From NCBI GenBank assembly GCA_964493205.1, contig CAZBMJ010000004.1:1-64000 (forward strand): DNA of 64,000 nt, read 5' to 3'. The position numbers and the translations under genes were made by a program. Source of the stretch: CAZBMJ01 sp964493205 (GTDB taxonomy: Bacteria > Myxococcota > UBA727 > JABDBI01). This document shows, piece after piece, positions 1 to 8,822 of this stretch (position 1 is the stretch's first letter; every line of letters begins with the position of its first letter). The notes beneath the pieces were generated by a model that had not been told where the DNA came from, did no database searches, and was given only the letters and a program-made list of their open reading frames with translations.

Positions 1-121
1 GCACGTAGAGAGTGGTGATAGATAGGTATTTTATGCACAAAATATTTTGGAAGTTCACTACCAACGGTGGTCAATTAAATTTAGATATTACCTGCTTTAA
101 ACCCTTAACCTGCCGCCTATG

Positions 122-151
122 CGTCATTGCGAACGCAGTGAAGCAATCCAG
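122..151. repeat. Interspersed repeat, partial copy
   Basis: A 30 bp stretch beginning CGTCATTGCGAACGCAG and ending in AAGCAATCCAG lies in the gene-free first 198 bases. It matches the left half of two longer imperfect palindromes in this window, at 8912-8991 and 39846-39927, which share the GTC(A/T/G)TTGCGA start and the AAGCAATC core. Similar palindromes are familiar from memory in several intracellular bacteria. Nothing else is recognisable in bases 1-198, apart from GCACGTAGA at the very edge, which also occurs in the inverted repeats of the 63253 element. Confidence 0.55.
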
Positions 152-198
152 TGAAAAATTGACATTAAACGACACTAGTTTCAACAGGATTGTCATTT

Positions 199-1956
199 TT
201 ATTTTGCTAATAATCCCCAGTCTTGTAGTTTTGTCGAAGCATTTATAAAAGTTTCTGTAGCCTTTTTATCCGCTGTAATAAGACTATCCCAACAATATTG
301 AACATGTTCTTTTATCTGATCTTTAATGTCTATATGTTTTTGATTATTTGCATCGTAATTTTTTACAACTTTACTTAACAATGCTTTATATAAAATATTT
401 ATATTTTTATTGTTAGAATTCTTAAAAAAATTAATCGATGAAACAATATTTTCAATTGTGTATAAATCTTCCATTAATGTAGCTAATTTATTTATTTTAT
501 CAGCATCTATTTCACCTTTATAACCAAGTAATGCCGTCAAAATAGGTTTTTTAATGTTAAATTTTAAAATTTTAGAATAACTGTTTAATGTATTATAAAT
601 AGCATCAAAATGCTTAGATAATAATGGGGAAAAGATTTTTCCAATCCATAGTCTAATACTTTGTTCTTCTAATAACCAATCTGGAAGTTGATTAAAGGTC
701 ATTGTTATAAAACCTTCGATGGCATCGTCAGAAATATTTAGATTAGTAAGATATTGTTTTTCAGTAATATCTTTTATTACTAATTTTTGTAAATCGTTGT
801 TTAATCCTAAAGTAGTAATAATTTCAGGCTGATATTTTATTAGCGCTGATTGTATTATACCTCCATCTATTAACTTTTTAGCAAGTTCTTCTTTTTCTGC
901 GTTATTTTTACTATTTAGATTTAAAAAATGAGTTACTTTGGTGTTATCTAACGCTTTATCGCTCAGTAAAGTATATAATGCTGGAGTATAACCCATTTGT
1001 TTTTTGATTTCATTATCATTTTTTATATAGTTTGGTAGCAATTCAAAAAAGACTGCTTTGGTATCATCATCAACAGTTAATTTTTCTATATATTTATTAT
1101 CTTTTATTTCTTTGATTATTTTATTATTTAATTCAATATTATTAACCTTCAATAATTCATTAATAATACCTAAAGAATTTATTGTACTTGGAAGTCCCAT
1201 TTCATCTACAAAACTTGCTGAATCAAAAACTTTGCCTAACAAGCCAGCATCGATTAATTCTAAAGCTCTTGTTGCTTTATTTTCACCTTTTAAATAAGTT
1301 TGAACCTCATATAATAACGAAGGATCAATAATATCATCGGGATTAACAAGAGTATCTACGACTTCTTTAGCCGTTTTAGTGCTTGCAAATAAATCAAAGG
1401 GTTCTTTGTCTTTTACAGATTCTGCCTGAGGTTTTATAGGCTTATTTTGTTTTTTACTTTGAGCAGGCTTTTTGTCAGTGTCGTTTTTTGTTGCTTCGCC
1501 AGCAGCAGGTTCTACCCCAGACTTTGTAGGTTTATTTTCAGCAGCGGCATTATCTTTCAGTAAGGCGTCTAGTGTATCATATTTATTTAGGATAGTACTT
1601 AAATAAGTATAATTAGTATTTTCTTTTTTTAATATTTTTGTATTAATTATTGCGTTTTTTAATTCATCTTTTTGTTCTTCCTCTAAAAAGATACAATCAA
1701 GTGAACTAATATATGTTTTTAATTTTTGAAATTCTTCTTCTTTTTTGAAACATTCATCAATAATACTCATAATCTGGTTAAATTTATCAATACGTTCTTT
1801 TTCTGGTGATTTTTTTGTAAAATCACTACCGTTTCCACCATTATCATCATTATTAGAAGAAGTGCTGCTGCTAGAGTTAGATGTGCTGCCACTATCAGTA
1901 ATGCCGCAACCACTTATAATTAATAAAGAAAATACTAACATAATCATTAATTTCAT
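199..1956 (-). CDS. Exported lipoprotein, unknown function
   Basis: I do not recognise this protein. It starts with a lipoprotein signal peptide ending in the lipobox L-I-I-S-G-C, so it should be lipidated on Cys and face the periplasm or cell surface. A Ser/Asn/Gly-rich linker follows (about residues 20-45), then charged helical sequence, a Lys/Pro/Ala-rich linker around 120-185 and a long alpha-helical remainder resembling helical repeats. The ATG at 1956 is preferred over the GTG at 1968 because the signal peptide begins there and GGA lies about 8 bases upstream. It is one of several large lipoproteins in the window built on the same plan: lipobox, low-complexity linker, helical body. It lies downstream of valS on the same strand with a 52 base gap. 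Function cannot be inferred. Confidence 0.8.
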   Translation of the reverse strand: MKLMIMLVFSLLIISGCGITDSGSTSNSSSSTSSNNDDNGGNGSDFTKKSPEKERIDKFNQIMSIIDECFKKEEEFQKLKTYISSLDCIFLEEEQKDELKNAIINTKILKKENTNYTYLSTILNKYDTLDALLKDNAAAENKPTKSGVEPAAGEATKNDTDKKPAQSKKQNKPIKPQAESVKDKEPFDLFASTKTAKEVVDTLVNPDDIIDPSLLYEVQTYLKGENKATRALELIDAGLLGKVFDSASFVDEMGLPSTINSLGIINELLKVNNIELNNKIIKEIKDNKYIEKLTVDDDTKAVFFELLPNYIKNDNEIKKQMGYTPALYTLLSDKALDNTKVTHFLNLNSKNNAEKEELAKKLIDGGIIQSALIKYQPEIITTLGLNNDLQKLVIKDITEKQYLTNLNISDDAIEGFITMTFNQLPDWLLEEQSIRLWIGKIFSPLLSKHFDAIYNTLNSYSKILKFNIKKPILTALLGYKGEIDADKINKLATLMEDLYTIENIVSSINFFKNSNNKNINILYKALLSKVVKNYDANNQKHIDIKDQIKEHVQYCWDSLITADKKATETFINASTKLQDWGLLAK

Positions 1957-2008
1957 ATTTGATTCCACTATATAAATCGAATAACTATTTACACTTAACT
2001 ATTCTTGT

Positions 2009-4900
2009 TTATTTATGCAATACATTAAGAGCTTTTGTAAGCTCGCCTTCTTTTTCTACTAACTTATCTAAATTGCTTTGGTATTCATCTAGGATATTTT
2101 TAGGTGCTTTTTTAACAAAATCTTCATTGTTAAGCTTTTGCTCTAAGTTAGCTTTTTCTTTAGCAATTTTCTTTAAGGCTGTACTAATGCGTTCTTGTTC
2201 TTTTTCTACATCTATTAAGCCTTCTAGGGAAACCACTACGTCTACTAAGTTGCTGGAATTAATAGCATAAAGCTTTGGTAAAACAGCCTTAGTTTTAAGT
2301 TCAAGATCAATACTTGAAGCTTTAGCTAAATGCTTAATAAGATCTTCTTGCTCGCAAATAATATCTTTAGTTTTATTGCTCTCCACTAAAAGTATAATAT
2401 TCAAAGCCAAATTAGCTGGCAATTCAGAGGTTTGTCGCAAATTTCTTACCATGTTGCTTACACTAAAAATTAACTCCATAGAACTACAGGCTTCTTCATT
2501 AATTAGCGTTTTATTGGCCACTGGAAAATGAGCAAGAGCTAAAAACTCACTTTCACGCTTATTTTTTGGCAATACTGCCCAAATTTCCTCAGAAATAAAA
2601 GGACAAAATGGATGCAATAAACGCATGCTCATATCTAGTAAATGCATAAGCACACTGGCTGTGGTATTTTTTACATCTTGATTATCTGATTTAAACGCTA
2701 CTTTGGCGCATTCGATATAGTTATCACAGTACTCATTCCAAAAAAATTCATAGATACTTTGTGCACCTTCTGAAAAATCATATTCAGTGATGGCTTTATC
2801 AACGCTCATAATAGTTTTGTTAAGCTTAGATAAAATATAGGTATCAGCTAAGGATAAACTTAAATTTTCAACAGGCATAATGCTTATGGATTCATCAATG
2901 TTCATTAAGGCAAAGCGCGTGGCATTCCATACTTTATTTAAAAATGCTCTATAACCAACAACTCGAGGCAGAGAAAATTTTACATCTTGGCCCTGACCGC
3001 AAAATATCGCTAAACTAAAACGTAAGCCGTCTGCTCCAGCGCTTGGAATACCACTTGGAAAATCTTTTTTTAAGCCTTGCAAAACTTTTGGCAAATGGCT
3101 TTGAGGCACAGGATAAGTTTTAGTTTTATCCAAAAGCTCATCAAGAGTTATGCCTTCTATAACATCTTGTGGATCAATGGCATTACCCAATGATTTAGAC
3201 ATTTTGCGTCCATGAGCATCGCGTACCATGGAGTGCAAAAATATATCCCTAAAGGGAGCCTTACCCATAAAATAAATACCAAACATCATCATGCGGGCAA
3301 CCCAAAAAAATAAAATATCACTGCCTGTCTCAAGTACAGCCGATGGATAATAGCGATGCAAATCATCAGTTTTATTGGGCCAGCCCAAAGTTGAAAATGG
3401 CCATAGGCCTGAGGAAAACCAGGTATCTAGCACATCTTCTTCTTGCAAATAATTATTCATATCTATAGGGGGTGCAACTTTAGCATGAGAAAAAGTTCTA
3501 ATAATTTTATCATCAAGTTCATCAAGAGCTAGGCGTAGCACTTCTTCATCGCTTTTCTTTTGTTGCAAGGCTTTATAACAAGATAGATCTTTTTGTGCGC
3601 CATGTTTAATCACTGCTTCTTTCATAGAGGCTATGTGGTAATAAACAGGAATTCTATGACCCCACCAAAGCTGGCGACTGATGCACCAATCTTGAATATT
3701 TTCTAAAAAATGATCCCAAGTTTTTTTAAAGTGCGCAGGGATAATATTTGTTTCTTGCTCATTAACCGCTTTTAAAGCCATTTTTGCCAATAGCTTTGCA
3801 TCAACAAAATACTGTTTGCTAAGCATTGGCTCAATTTCTACTAAAGAGCGCTGTGAAATAGACACAGAATTTTTAATTATTTCTAATTTTCTAAATAGGC
3901 CCAAATTTTCAAGCTTTTCTTTAATTTTTTTGCGTGCCTCAAAGCGATGAAGCCCTTTGAATTCTCCACCCAAATTATTAATACAAGCATCAAAATCTAA
4001 AATACAAATATTGGGCAAACTATGACGTTGTCCTATTAAAAAGTCGTTTGGGTCATGGGCGGGAGTAATTTTTACGGCTCCTGAACCAAATTCTTTTTCC
4101 ACATAATCATCAGCAATAATTTTAATTTTTCTTTCAGGAAAAAATGGATGAATAAGCTCTTGCCCCACTAAGCTTTTATACCGCTCGTCAGTGGGGTTCA
4201 CACAAACCGCTACATCACCAAGCATGGTTTCAAGCCTAGTAGTGGCCACAATAATTTCTTTTTCGCTATTTTTGATTTTATAAGCAAAATATATAAGTTC
4301 AGAGTCCCGTTCAACATGCTCAACTTCTTCATCACTAAGAGCAGTTTTATTGCTTGGGTCCCAGGATATTAATCGTTCCTGACGATAGATCAAACCATCG
4401 TTCCATAATTTTACAAAGGCACTAGAAACAGCGTGAGAACACTGTTCATCCATAGTAAATCTTAGTCTGCTCCAATCAGCAGAAGCTCCTAAAAGCTTAA
4501 GTTGTTCTATAATGCGATGGCCATGTTTATCTTTCCAGGCAAATACTCTTTTTAAAAATTCACTGCGCCCCAAATCATGTTTAGTTTTGCCTTCTTTTTT
4601 TAAAAGCTCTCGTTCTACTACTGTTTGTGTAGAAATGCCTGCATGATCAGTGCCAGGCAGCCATAAAACATCATAGCCTTTCATGCGCCAAAAACGGGCT
4701 AAGATATCTTGCAAGGTGACAAATAAGGCGTGGCCATTATGCAATGCACCTGTAACATTGGGTGGAGGCATCATAATCACGTAAGGTGGCTTATGAAGAT
4801 CATTTTTCTTGCCTGCCACAAAAGCATGAGTATCCAAATATTTTTTGGACCATTTTTCTTCGATTACTGCTCTATCAAAATTTTTTTCTAAGGTATTCAT
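2009..4900 (-). CDS. valS: Valine--tRNA ligase
   Basis: Charges tRNA-Val with valine in the cytoplasm; class I aminoacyl-tRNA synthetase. The HIGH-type signature appears as PPPNVTGALHNGHAL near residue 50 and the KMSKS loop as GRKMSKSLGNAIDP near residue 567. The editing (CP1) insertion lies between them and includes the typical TTRLETMLGDVAV segment. The anticodon-binding helical domain follows, and the C-terminal 70 residues form the usual ValRS coiled-coil arm. At 963 residues it is slightly longer than the bacterial norm. A KTYPVPQSHLPKVLQGL stretch just after KMSKS replaces the shorter linker of many bacterial enzymes. No clear Shine-Dalgarno precedes the ATG. It is divergent from the outer-membrane gene at 5017. 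Confidence 0.97.
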   Translation of the reverse strand: MNTLEKNFDRAVIEEKWSKKYLDTHAFVAGKKNDLHKPPYVIMMPPPNVTGALHNGHALFVTLQDILARFWRMKGYDVLWLPGTDHAGISTQTVVERELLKKEGKTKHDLGRSEFLKRVFAWKDKHGHRIIEQLKLLGASADWSRLRFTMDEQCSHAVSSAFVKLWNDGLIYRQERLISWDPSNKTALSDEEVEHVERDSELIYFAYKIKNSEKEIIVATTRLETMLGDVAVCVNPTDERYKSLVGQELIHPFFPERKIKIIADDYVEKEFGSGAVKITPAHDPNDFLIGQRHSLPNICILDFDACINNLGGEFKGLHRFEARKKIKEKLENLGLFRKLEIIKNSVSISQRSLVEIEPMLSKQYFVDAKLLAKMALKAVNEQETNIIPAHFKKTWDHFLENIQDWCISRQLWWGHRIPVYYHIASMKEAVIKHGAQKDLSCYKALQQKKSDEEVLRLALDELDDKIIRTFSHAKVAPPIDMNNYLQEEDVLDTWFSSGLWPFSTLGWPNKTDDLHRYYPSAVLETGSDILFFWVARMMMFGIYFMGKAPFRDIFLHSMVRDAHGRKMSKSLGNAIDPQDVIEGITLDELLDKTKTYPVPQSHLPKVLQGLKKDFPSGIPSAGADGLRFSLAIFCGQGQDVKFSLPRVVGYRAFLNKVWNATRFALMNIDESISIMPVENLSLSLADTYILSKLNKTIMSVDKAITEYDFSEGAQSIYEFFWNEYCDNYIECAKVAFKSDNQDVKNTTASVLMHLLDMSMRLLHPFCPFISEEIWAVLPKNKRESEFLALAHFPVANKTLINEEACSSMELIFSVSNMVRNLRQTSELPANLALNIILLVESNKTKDIICEQEDLIKHLAKASSIDLELKTKAVLPKLYAINSSNLVDVVVSLEGLIDVEKEQERISTALKKIAKEKANLEQKLNNEDFVKKAPKNILDEYQSNLDKLVEKEGELTKALNVLHK

Positions 4901-5016
4901 AGTTTTAAACCAATGTCATTTCGTTCACTGTTTTTCAATACCAGAGTCCTACCTTTAAACTTATAATTTTTCTTGCTAGACATATGAGTAAGTCACCTAA
5001 AAACACGAGGGTTTTA

Positions 5017-5568
5017 ATGAAAAATCTTATAGTTAAAGTTGCTTTAAGCGCTATTTTCCTTGCTGCAAGTTCTTCTTTTGCTAATTTGAGAGCTGATCTC
5101 ACTGCGGGTACCATGTCAGCATCAGGTGATGTTTTAGGTCATTACGATGTTGCCTATAAAGAAAAACTTAGCAAAACAGAACATCGTTTGAGTGTAGGTT
5201 CATCTTTGGGCTTAGGCTATTTTATAGCAGATAATCTATTACTAGAAGGAAGATTACCTATTGAGTACCGTCGAGCTAACCAGTCAAATTCTTTATGGTT
5301 GGGTGTTTCTGTGGGAATTGATTACTTTTTTGACATAGGTAATACGCTTTATCCTTATTTAGGCATAAGCGTAACTCCTGCTTATATGACTCATGTGAAA
5401 AAGTTTATTCTTGAAACCGGTCCAAAGTTTGGTATGCTGGTAAGTTTATCAGAAAGCGTAGCCCTTGATTTTGGTATTAAATCTGATTTAGGTATTAAGT
5501 TAAGTGCTACAGATCAATGGTCTGTGAAAACAGCTGTAGGATTTATTGGCGTAAGAGCATTTTTCTAA
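5017..5568 (+). CDS. Small outer-membrane beta-barrel protein
   Basis: A predicted signal peptide (MKNLIVKVALSAIFLAASSSFA) is followed by alternating hydrophobic/polar segments rich in Gly, Tyr and aromatic residues, ending in ...VGFIGVRAFF. A terminal Phe preceded by alternating hydrophobic residues is the classic outer-membrane insertion signal, and about eight strands can be drawn, as in OmpA-like or OmpW-like eight-stranded barrels. The ATG at 5017 is chosen because GAGGG at 5007-5011 gives a good ribosome-binding site and the signal peptide starts there; an upstream ATG at 4984 adds only a polar extension. The stop codon overlaps the stop of the convergent HiPIP gene by four bases. The specific role is unknown. 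Confidence 0.75.
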   Translation: MKNLIVKVALSAIFLAASSSFANLRADLTAGTMSASGDVLGHYDVAYKEKLSKTEHRLSVGSSLGLGYFIADNLLLEGRLPIEYRRANQSNSLWLGVSVGIDYFFDIGNTLYPYLGISVTPAYMTHVKKFILETGPKFGMLVSLSESVALDFGIKSDLGIKLSATDQWSVKTAVGFIGVRAFF

Positions 5569-5912
5569 AACCTAGCAACCCATGATTTACAATAGCCCTT
5601 AGGATGAATAGGGCCGCTTAAGACCAAACATCCTCCACAGGCATTATTGTTAACTGGATTGGTATAAAGTTTGCAGTTATCACAAGTTCTTGTGGAGATG
5701 GGTGTTTGATCGGTATATCCAAGATTTTTTCTAGTAACTATTTGCTCGTGGCTAAGTGGCACTTCATGTATACACGAAGCTGGAATAGAATTTTGTTGAA
5801 TGGCTTGGTTAGGTTTCTTTTTACAAGCACTTATAAAAAAACTAGCAAAAGGTAAAACTAATAGACCTTGGGCTAATTTTACGAGTATTTCTCTACGATT
5901 AAAACTATTCAT
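5565..5912 (-). CDS. High-potential iron-sulfur protein (HiPIP)-like, Tat-exported
   Basis: A 115-residue protein whose C-terminal half carries Cys77-x2-Cys80-x14-Cys95-x12-Cys108. This is very close to the HiPIP spacing (x2, x14, x13) that binds one 4Fe-4S cluster for periplasmic electron transfer. The C-terminal Trp after the last Cys and the GYCKSW segment also fit. The N terminus has a twin-arginine motif (NRREIL) followed by a hydrophobic stretch, consistent with Tat export of a folded cofactor protein. The hydrophobic stretch ends in FISAC, so it may also be lipidated at Cys30. Cys47 and Cys92 are extra. HiPIPs usually carry electrons to cytochrome oxidases; no oxidase genes are in the window. 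A TTTTTATT-rich leader precedes the ATG. Confidence 0.8.
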   Translation of the reverse strand: MNSFNRREILVKLAQGLLVLPFASFFISACKKKPNQAIQQNSIPASCIHEVPLSHEQIVTRKNLGYTDQTPISTRTCDNCKLYTNPVNNNACGGCLVLSGPIHPKGYCKSWVARF

Positions 5913-6009
5913 ATTTTATTCCTAATATTTTTTTTATTTATACAAACTTTGAATCAAATTAACAATGAGCGTAACTAAATAAGAGAACGATTTTTTTTTG
6001 GGGGGAAAA

Positions 6010-6594
6010 ATGAAAAAAATCTGTTTTTTAATTTGCGCTTTTTTCACAACTTTATCTTTTGCACACTCAGAAGTTCCAGTTTCTAGACCTGTTTATGATT
6101 TAAATTGGGGTTCTTACTTGGGCGATGGCCATTATGTAATAACACAAGAACAAGATCCATATTATTTAGAAGGAAGTTTCGTTGGTCATAGTAAATTTGA
6201 ATGGGGCTATTTAACCTCAAGTTATGTTATGAACGATAAAGCTTATATCTATGGTTATAGATTTAGTTTTAGCGATGCTAATTCTTTTAATGTAGAAGTT
6301 ACTGCCTATGGATCTTCTCATCAAAACGATGCAGCACATGAAAAAGATTTCGTTTATAATGGCGAAGGATTTTGCATGGGTCAACAATGTCAATTAAATA
6401 TTGATTTAGGAAATGGTGGAAGCTTGCAAGAAACTTTTACTTTCACTAAAACTGGCTTACTTAAGATAAGTAGTTTTAAATTTAGAGATGCAAGCGGCGT
6501 AGTAGTTAAAAAAATAATTTGGACTGAAAACTTAACTCGTATTCATCAAGATTATAATACAGAGATCGCTTATCCTATTGAAGAAAGACGTTAA
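6010..6594 (+). CDS. Small exported protein, unknown function
   Basis: A 194-residue protein with a clear signal peptide (MKKICFLICAFFTTLSFA, cleavage before HSEV) and no further membrane segment, so probably periplasmic or secreted. The mature part is rich in Tyr, Ser, Gly and Asn and looks like an all-beta fold, with strands such as GYRFSFSDANSFNVEVTAYG. Two Cys in GFCMGQQCQL could form a disulfide. I do not recognise a family. The ATG at 6010 follows a run of G (GGGGG then AAAA), a leader shared with the exported-protein genes at 51764 and 28500. A hairpin terminator follows at 6617. Confidence 0.7.
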   Translation: MKKICFLICAFFTTLSFAHSEVPVSRPVYDLNWGSYLGDGHYVITQEQDPYYLEGSFVGHSKFEWGYLTSSYVMNDKAYIYGYRFSFSDANSFNVEVTAYGSSHQNDAAHEKDFVYNGEGFCMGQQCQLNIDLGNGGSLQETFTFTKTGLLKISSFKFRDASGVVVKKIIWTENLTRIHQDYNTEIAYPIEERR

Positions 6595-6616
6595 AATTAA
6601 GTAAATATTTTTATAG

Positions 6617-6647
6617 CGCAGCTAACCCATATTAGTTGCGTTTTTTT
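6617..6647 (+). terminator. Rho-independent terminator
   Basis: CGCAGCTAA, a six-base loop, then TTAGTTGCG form a 9 bp stem with one G-T pair, followed directly by seven T. It sits 23 bases after the stop codon of the exported protein gene at 6010-6594. Confidence 0.8.
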
Positions 6648-6683
6648 ATTTATGGGTAGAGTATGAGTTTCACAGAATTACTC

Positions 6684-6773
6684 GGGCCGGCACAGGGACC
6701 GGCCCCTACACGGTGAATGAGAATATTTTTACAATTTTATTAAAATTTTGTTTTAAAATGTAGGGGCCCTACA
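6684..6773. repeat. GC-rich intergenic palindromes
   Basis: Two short palindromes lie between the terminator and the aldehyde dehydrogenase gene. GGGCCGG-CACAGGGA-CCGGCCC at 6684-6705 has a 7 bp perfect stem and is strikingly G+C-rich for this genome. TGTAGGG-G-CCCTACA at 6759-6773 is a perfect 7 bp palindrome. The CCCCTACA trailing the first and the TGTAGGGG opening the second are complementary, so the whole stretch could also fold as one long hairpin with an AT-rich interior. This resembles REP-like or mini-element sequences; only one copy is seen here. Confidence 0.5.
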
Positions 6774-6793
6774 TATATCCATAAGAGATCCAC

Positions 6794-8155
6794 ATGACAT
6801 TAATAAACCAACTTGATTCCTTAAAAAGCAATACTCACCTAAGTCTCGATATCAATTTTAGAAAACATAATTTACAAGAGCTACAAAAAGCTCTTACAGA
6901 CAACGAAAATAAAATTTTTGAGGCTTTATACGCAGATTTAAGAAAAAATAAATTTGAAAGCTATGCAACTGAAATAGCTTTTATAAAAAGTGAAATAAAT
7001 ATTGCTTTAAAAAATTTGAACTCTTGGTCAAAGCCTAAAAAAGTAAGCACTCCTCTAGCCTTTATGCCTGGAAGTTCTTATATAAAACCTACCCCCAAGG
7101 GCCTAGCACTGATTATTGCTCCTTGGAACTACCCATTTTTATTAGCCTTGGCCCCCTTAGTGGGAGCCATAGCTGCAGGCAACAGCGTGGTACTTAAGCC
7201 TTCTGAATTATCGTTTAATTCATCACTAATAATTAAAGAAATTTTTGATAATTACTTAGATAAAACTTGTTTTAGCGTGATGCTTGGTGATGCCCAAGTC
7301 GCCATAGAGTTACTTACCTATCCATTTGATCATATTTTTTATACGGGCAGTAGCAAAATAGGCCAAGAAGTGATGTTTGCTGCAGCAAAGCATTTAAGCA
7401 GTGTGACCCTTGAATTGGGCGGCAAAAGCCCCGCTATTATTCATGAATCAGCAAATTTATTTATAGCCACTAAACGCCTAATGTGGGGCAAATTTTTAAA
7501 TGCAGGACAAACTTGTGTTGCTCCTGATTATGTTTTGTTGCCAAAAAATTTAAAAGGCGATTTTATTAAACTTTGCAAAACTCACTTAGAAAGTATGTTT
7601 GGCTTAAATCCTCAAATTAGCGAGTCCTACGGGCGAATCATTAATAAAAAACATTTTTTAAGGTTAAAAAATTATTTATATCAAGGCCACATAGAACATG
7701 GCGGTAAAACTAACGAAGAAGATTTATACATAGAGCCAAGTATTTTAAGTGGCATTAAAGCTGATGCAAGTATTGTAAGTGAAGAAATATTTGGTCCTAT
7801 TTTGCCTATTTTTGAATATGAAGACAGCAATCAAATTAACAGCTTTGTTAATAAAAATCCTTATCCCTTGGCTTTGTATATTTTTTCTCAAAATAAAGCT
7901 TTTATAAATAACATAATTAATCAAAACCCCAGTGGTTCAGTGTGTATTAACGACTGTGTTTCACAAATAGCCATAGAGGGTCTACCTTTTGGCGGCATTC
8001 GCTACAGCGGCATGGGCAATTATCACGGCTATTATAGTTTTAGCGCCTTTAGCCATTTTAAATCCATACACCAAAGGGCCAATATTCTAGATAATCCTCT
8101 AAAATATCCGCCCTTTAGCGCCAACAAGCTTAAAGCTGTCAGGTGGGTGTTATAG
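6794..8155 (+). CDS. NAD(P)-dependent aldehyde dehydrogenase
   Basis: Oxidises an aldehyde to the acid; substrate not determinable. Family motifs are all present: APWNYPFLLALAPLVGA (N-terminal cofactor fold), KPSE, FYTGSSKIGQ, the catalytic-Glu motif LELGGKSPA, the catalytic-Cys motif GQTCVAPDY near residue 240, EEIFGPILP, and the C-terminal PFGGIRYSGMG. The 453-residue length, the motif variants and the C-terminal FSHFKSI segment place it in the short class-3 / fatty-aldehyde-type branch of ALDHs. The last 85 bases of the gene are duplicated at 8823-8907, beyond the toxin-antitoxin pair, with about 92% identity, so the present C terminus may be a replacement or donor copy. It follows the palindromes at 6684-6773 with no obvious partner gene. 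Confidence 0.93.
   Translation: MTLINQLDSLKSNTHLSLDINFRKHNLQELQKALTDNENKIFEALYADLRKNKFESYATEIAFIKSEINIALKNLNSWSKPKKVSTPLAFMPGSSYIKPTPKGLALIIAPWNYPFLLALAPLVGAIAAGNSVVLKPSELSFNSSLIIKEIFDNYLDKTCFSVMLGDAQVAIELLTYPFDHIFYTGSSKIGQEVMFAAAKHLSSVTLELGGKSPAIIHESANLFIATKRLMWGKFLNAGQTCVAPDYVLLPKNLKGDFIKLCKTHLESMFGLNPQISESYGRIINKKHFLRLKNYLYQGHIEHGGKTNEEDLYIEPSILSGIKADASIVSEEIFGPILPIFEYEDSNQINSFVNKNPYPLALYIFSQNKAFINNIINQNPSGSVCINDCVSQIAIEGLPFGGIRYSGMGNYHGYYSFSAFSHFKSIHQRANILDNPLKYPPFSANKLKAVRWVL
8070..8154 (+). repeat. Direct repeat, left copy (ALDH 3' end)
   Basis: The 85 bp from ACCAAAGGGCC to GGGTGTTATA are the last codons of the aldehyde dehydrogenase. They recur in the same orientation at 8823-8907 with about seven mismatches. 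The two copies enclose the toxin-antitoxin genes at 8196-8820. Confidence 0.9.
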
Positions 8156-8160
8156 AATAT

Positions 8161-8187
8161 TTGATCTTATTGCAAAAATGATATAAT
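8161..8187 (+). promoter_or_regulatory. Possible promoter of the toxin-antitoxin pair
   Basis: A perfect TATAAT lies at 8182-8187, with a weak TTGATC at 8161-8166 (15 bp spacer, short of the 17 bp optimum). Initiation 6-8 bases after TATAAT would fall within two bases of the toxin ATG at 8196. No Shine-Dalgarno is visible there, so the toxin message may be leaderless. Confidence 0.4.
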
Positions 8188-8195
8188 TATGCTAT

Positions 8196-8486
8196 ATGAA
8201 TAAATGGAAAGTGATAGTAAAAAAACAGGTAAGCAAAAATATTAAAAAGCTTCCAAAAAAAGTTCAAGAGATTTATGAAGCGTTATTATTTGATTTATCT
8301 GTTAAAGGCCCATGCCCTGGGAAAAAGTGGCATAATTATTCTTCATTGGGTAAGAATAAGCATCACTGCCACTTGAATTATTCATATGTTGCGTGCTGGG
8401 AAATTATTGCAAGTGAAATTAAACTATTAGAGGTGTATTATGTCGGTAGCCGTGAAGATGCGCCATATGGAAGTAACTATAGATAG
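8196..8486 (+). CDS. RelE/HigB-like toxin of a type II toxin-antitoxin pair
   Basis: A 96-residue basic protein of the size and layout of RelE-superfamily mRNA interferases. The N terminus (KVIVKKQVSKNIKKLPKKVQEI) matches the helical start of these toxins, and the C terminus (IKLLEVYYVGSREDAPY) matches the last beta strands. Toxins of this fold cleave mRNA on the ribosome and are neutralised by a partner antitoxin. The gene overlaps the downstream helix-turn-helix gene by 47 bases in a different frame, so the two are translated from one message, toxin first as in higBA. Family assignment rests on context and general pattern; catalytic residues cannot be fixed by eye. The pair lies between two copies of the ALDH 3' end. 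Confidence 0.75.
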   Translation: MNKWKVIVKKQVSKNIKKLPKKVQEIYEALLFDLSVKGPCPGKKWHNYSSLGKNKHHCHLNYSYVACWEIIASEIKLLEVYYVGSREDAPYGSNYR

Positions 8487-8820
8487 AAGCGATCCTCAAC
8501 GCTTTTTGGTTCCAGAAGCAGCAGTAAAAGGCCTACTTATTTTATTTAAAGATTATGAAATAAAAGATGAAGAATATATGGATGCGCAAGAAGCTAGCGC
8601 AGCACATCTTTTTGCTGGCTCTAGTAAAGCCGCTGTGCGATTGCGTGGGTTTCGTCATCGTGATGGATTAACACAAGCCAATCTAGCAAAAGAAATGAAA
8701 ACCACTCAATCAGTTATAGCATCCCTAGAAACTGGTAAGCGCCCCATAAGTTACAAAATTGCCCATAAACTAGCAAAATTTTTCGATACAAGTATAGATG
8801 CATTTATGAAAGATAAATAA
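8440..8820 (+). CDS. XRE-family antitoxin / regulator
   Basis: Residues about 66-122 form a Cro/C1-type helix-turn-helix: LRGFRHRDGLTQANLAKEM is helices 1-2, TTQSVIASLETGKRPIS contains the recognition helix, and IAHKLAKFFDTS is the closing helix. Such proteins bind their toxin and repress their own promoter. The N-terminal 60 residues, acidic with several Ala, are probably the toxin-binding part. The ATG at 8440 has a good ribosome-binding site (AGAGG at 8429-8433) inside the toxin gene; ATGs at 8458 and 8467 are possible alternatives. The gene ends two bases before the right-hand copy of the duplicated ALDH 3' end. Confidence 0.85.
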   Translation: MSVAVKMRHMEVTIDRSDPQRFLVPEAAVKGLLILFKDYEIKDEEYMDAQEASAAHLFAGSSKAAVRLRGFRHRDGLTQANLAKEMKTTQSVIASLETGKRPISYKIAHKLAKFFDTSIDAFMKDK

Positions 8821-8822
8821 AT

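Noticed and set aside
12..248. Plus-strand open frame at the window start
   Set aside because: It runs through an interspersed repeat and into the lipoprotein gene on the other strand; no ribosome-binding site or protein-like composition.
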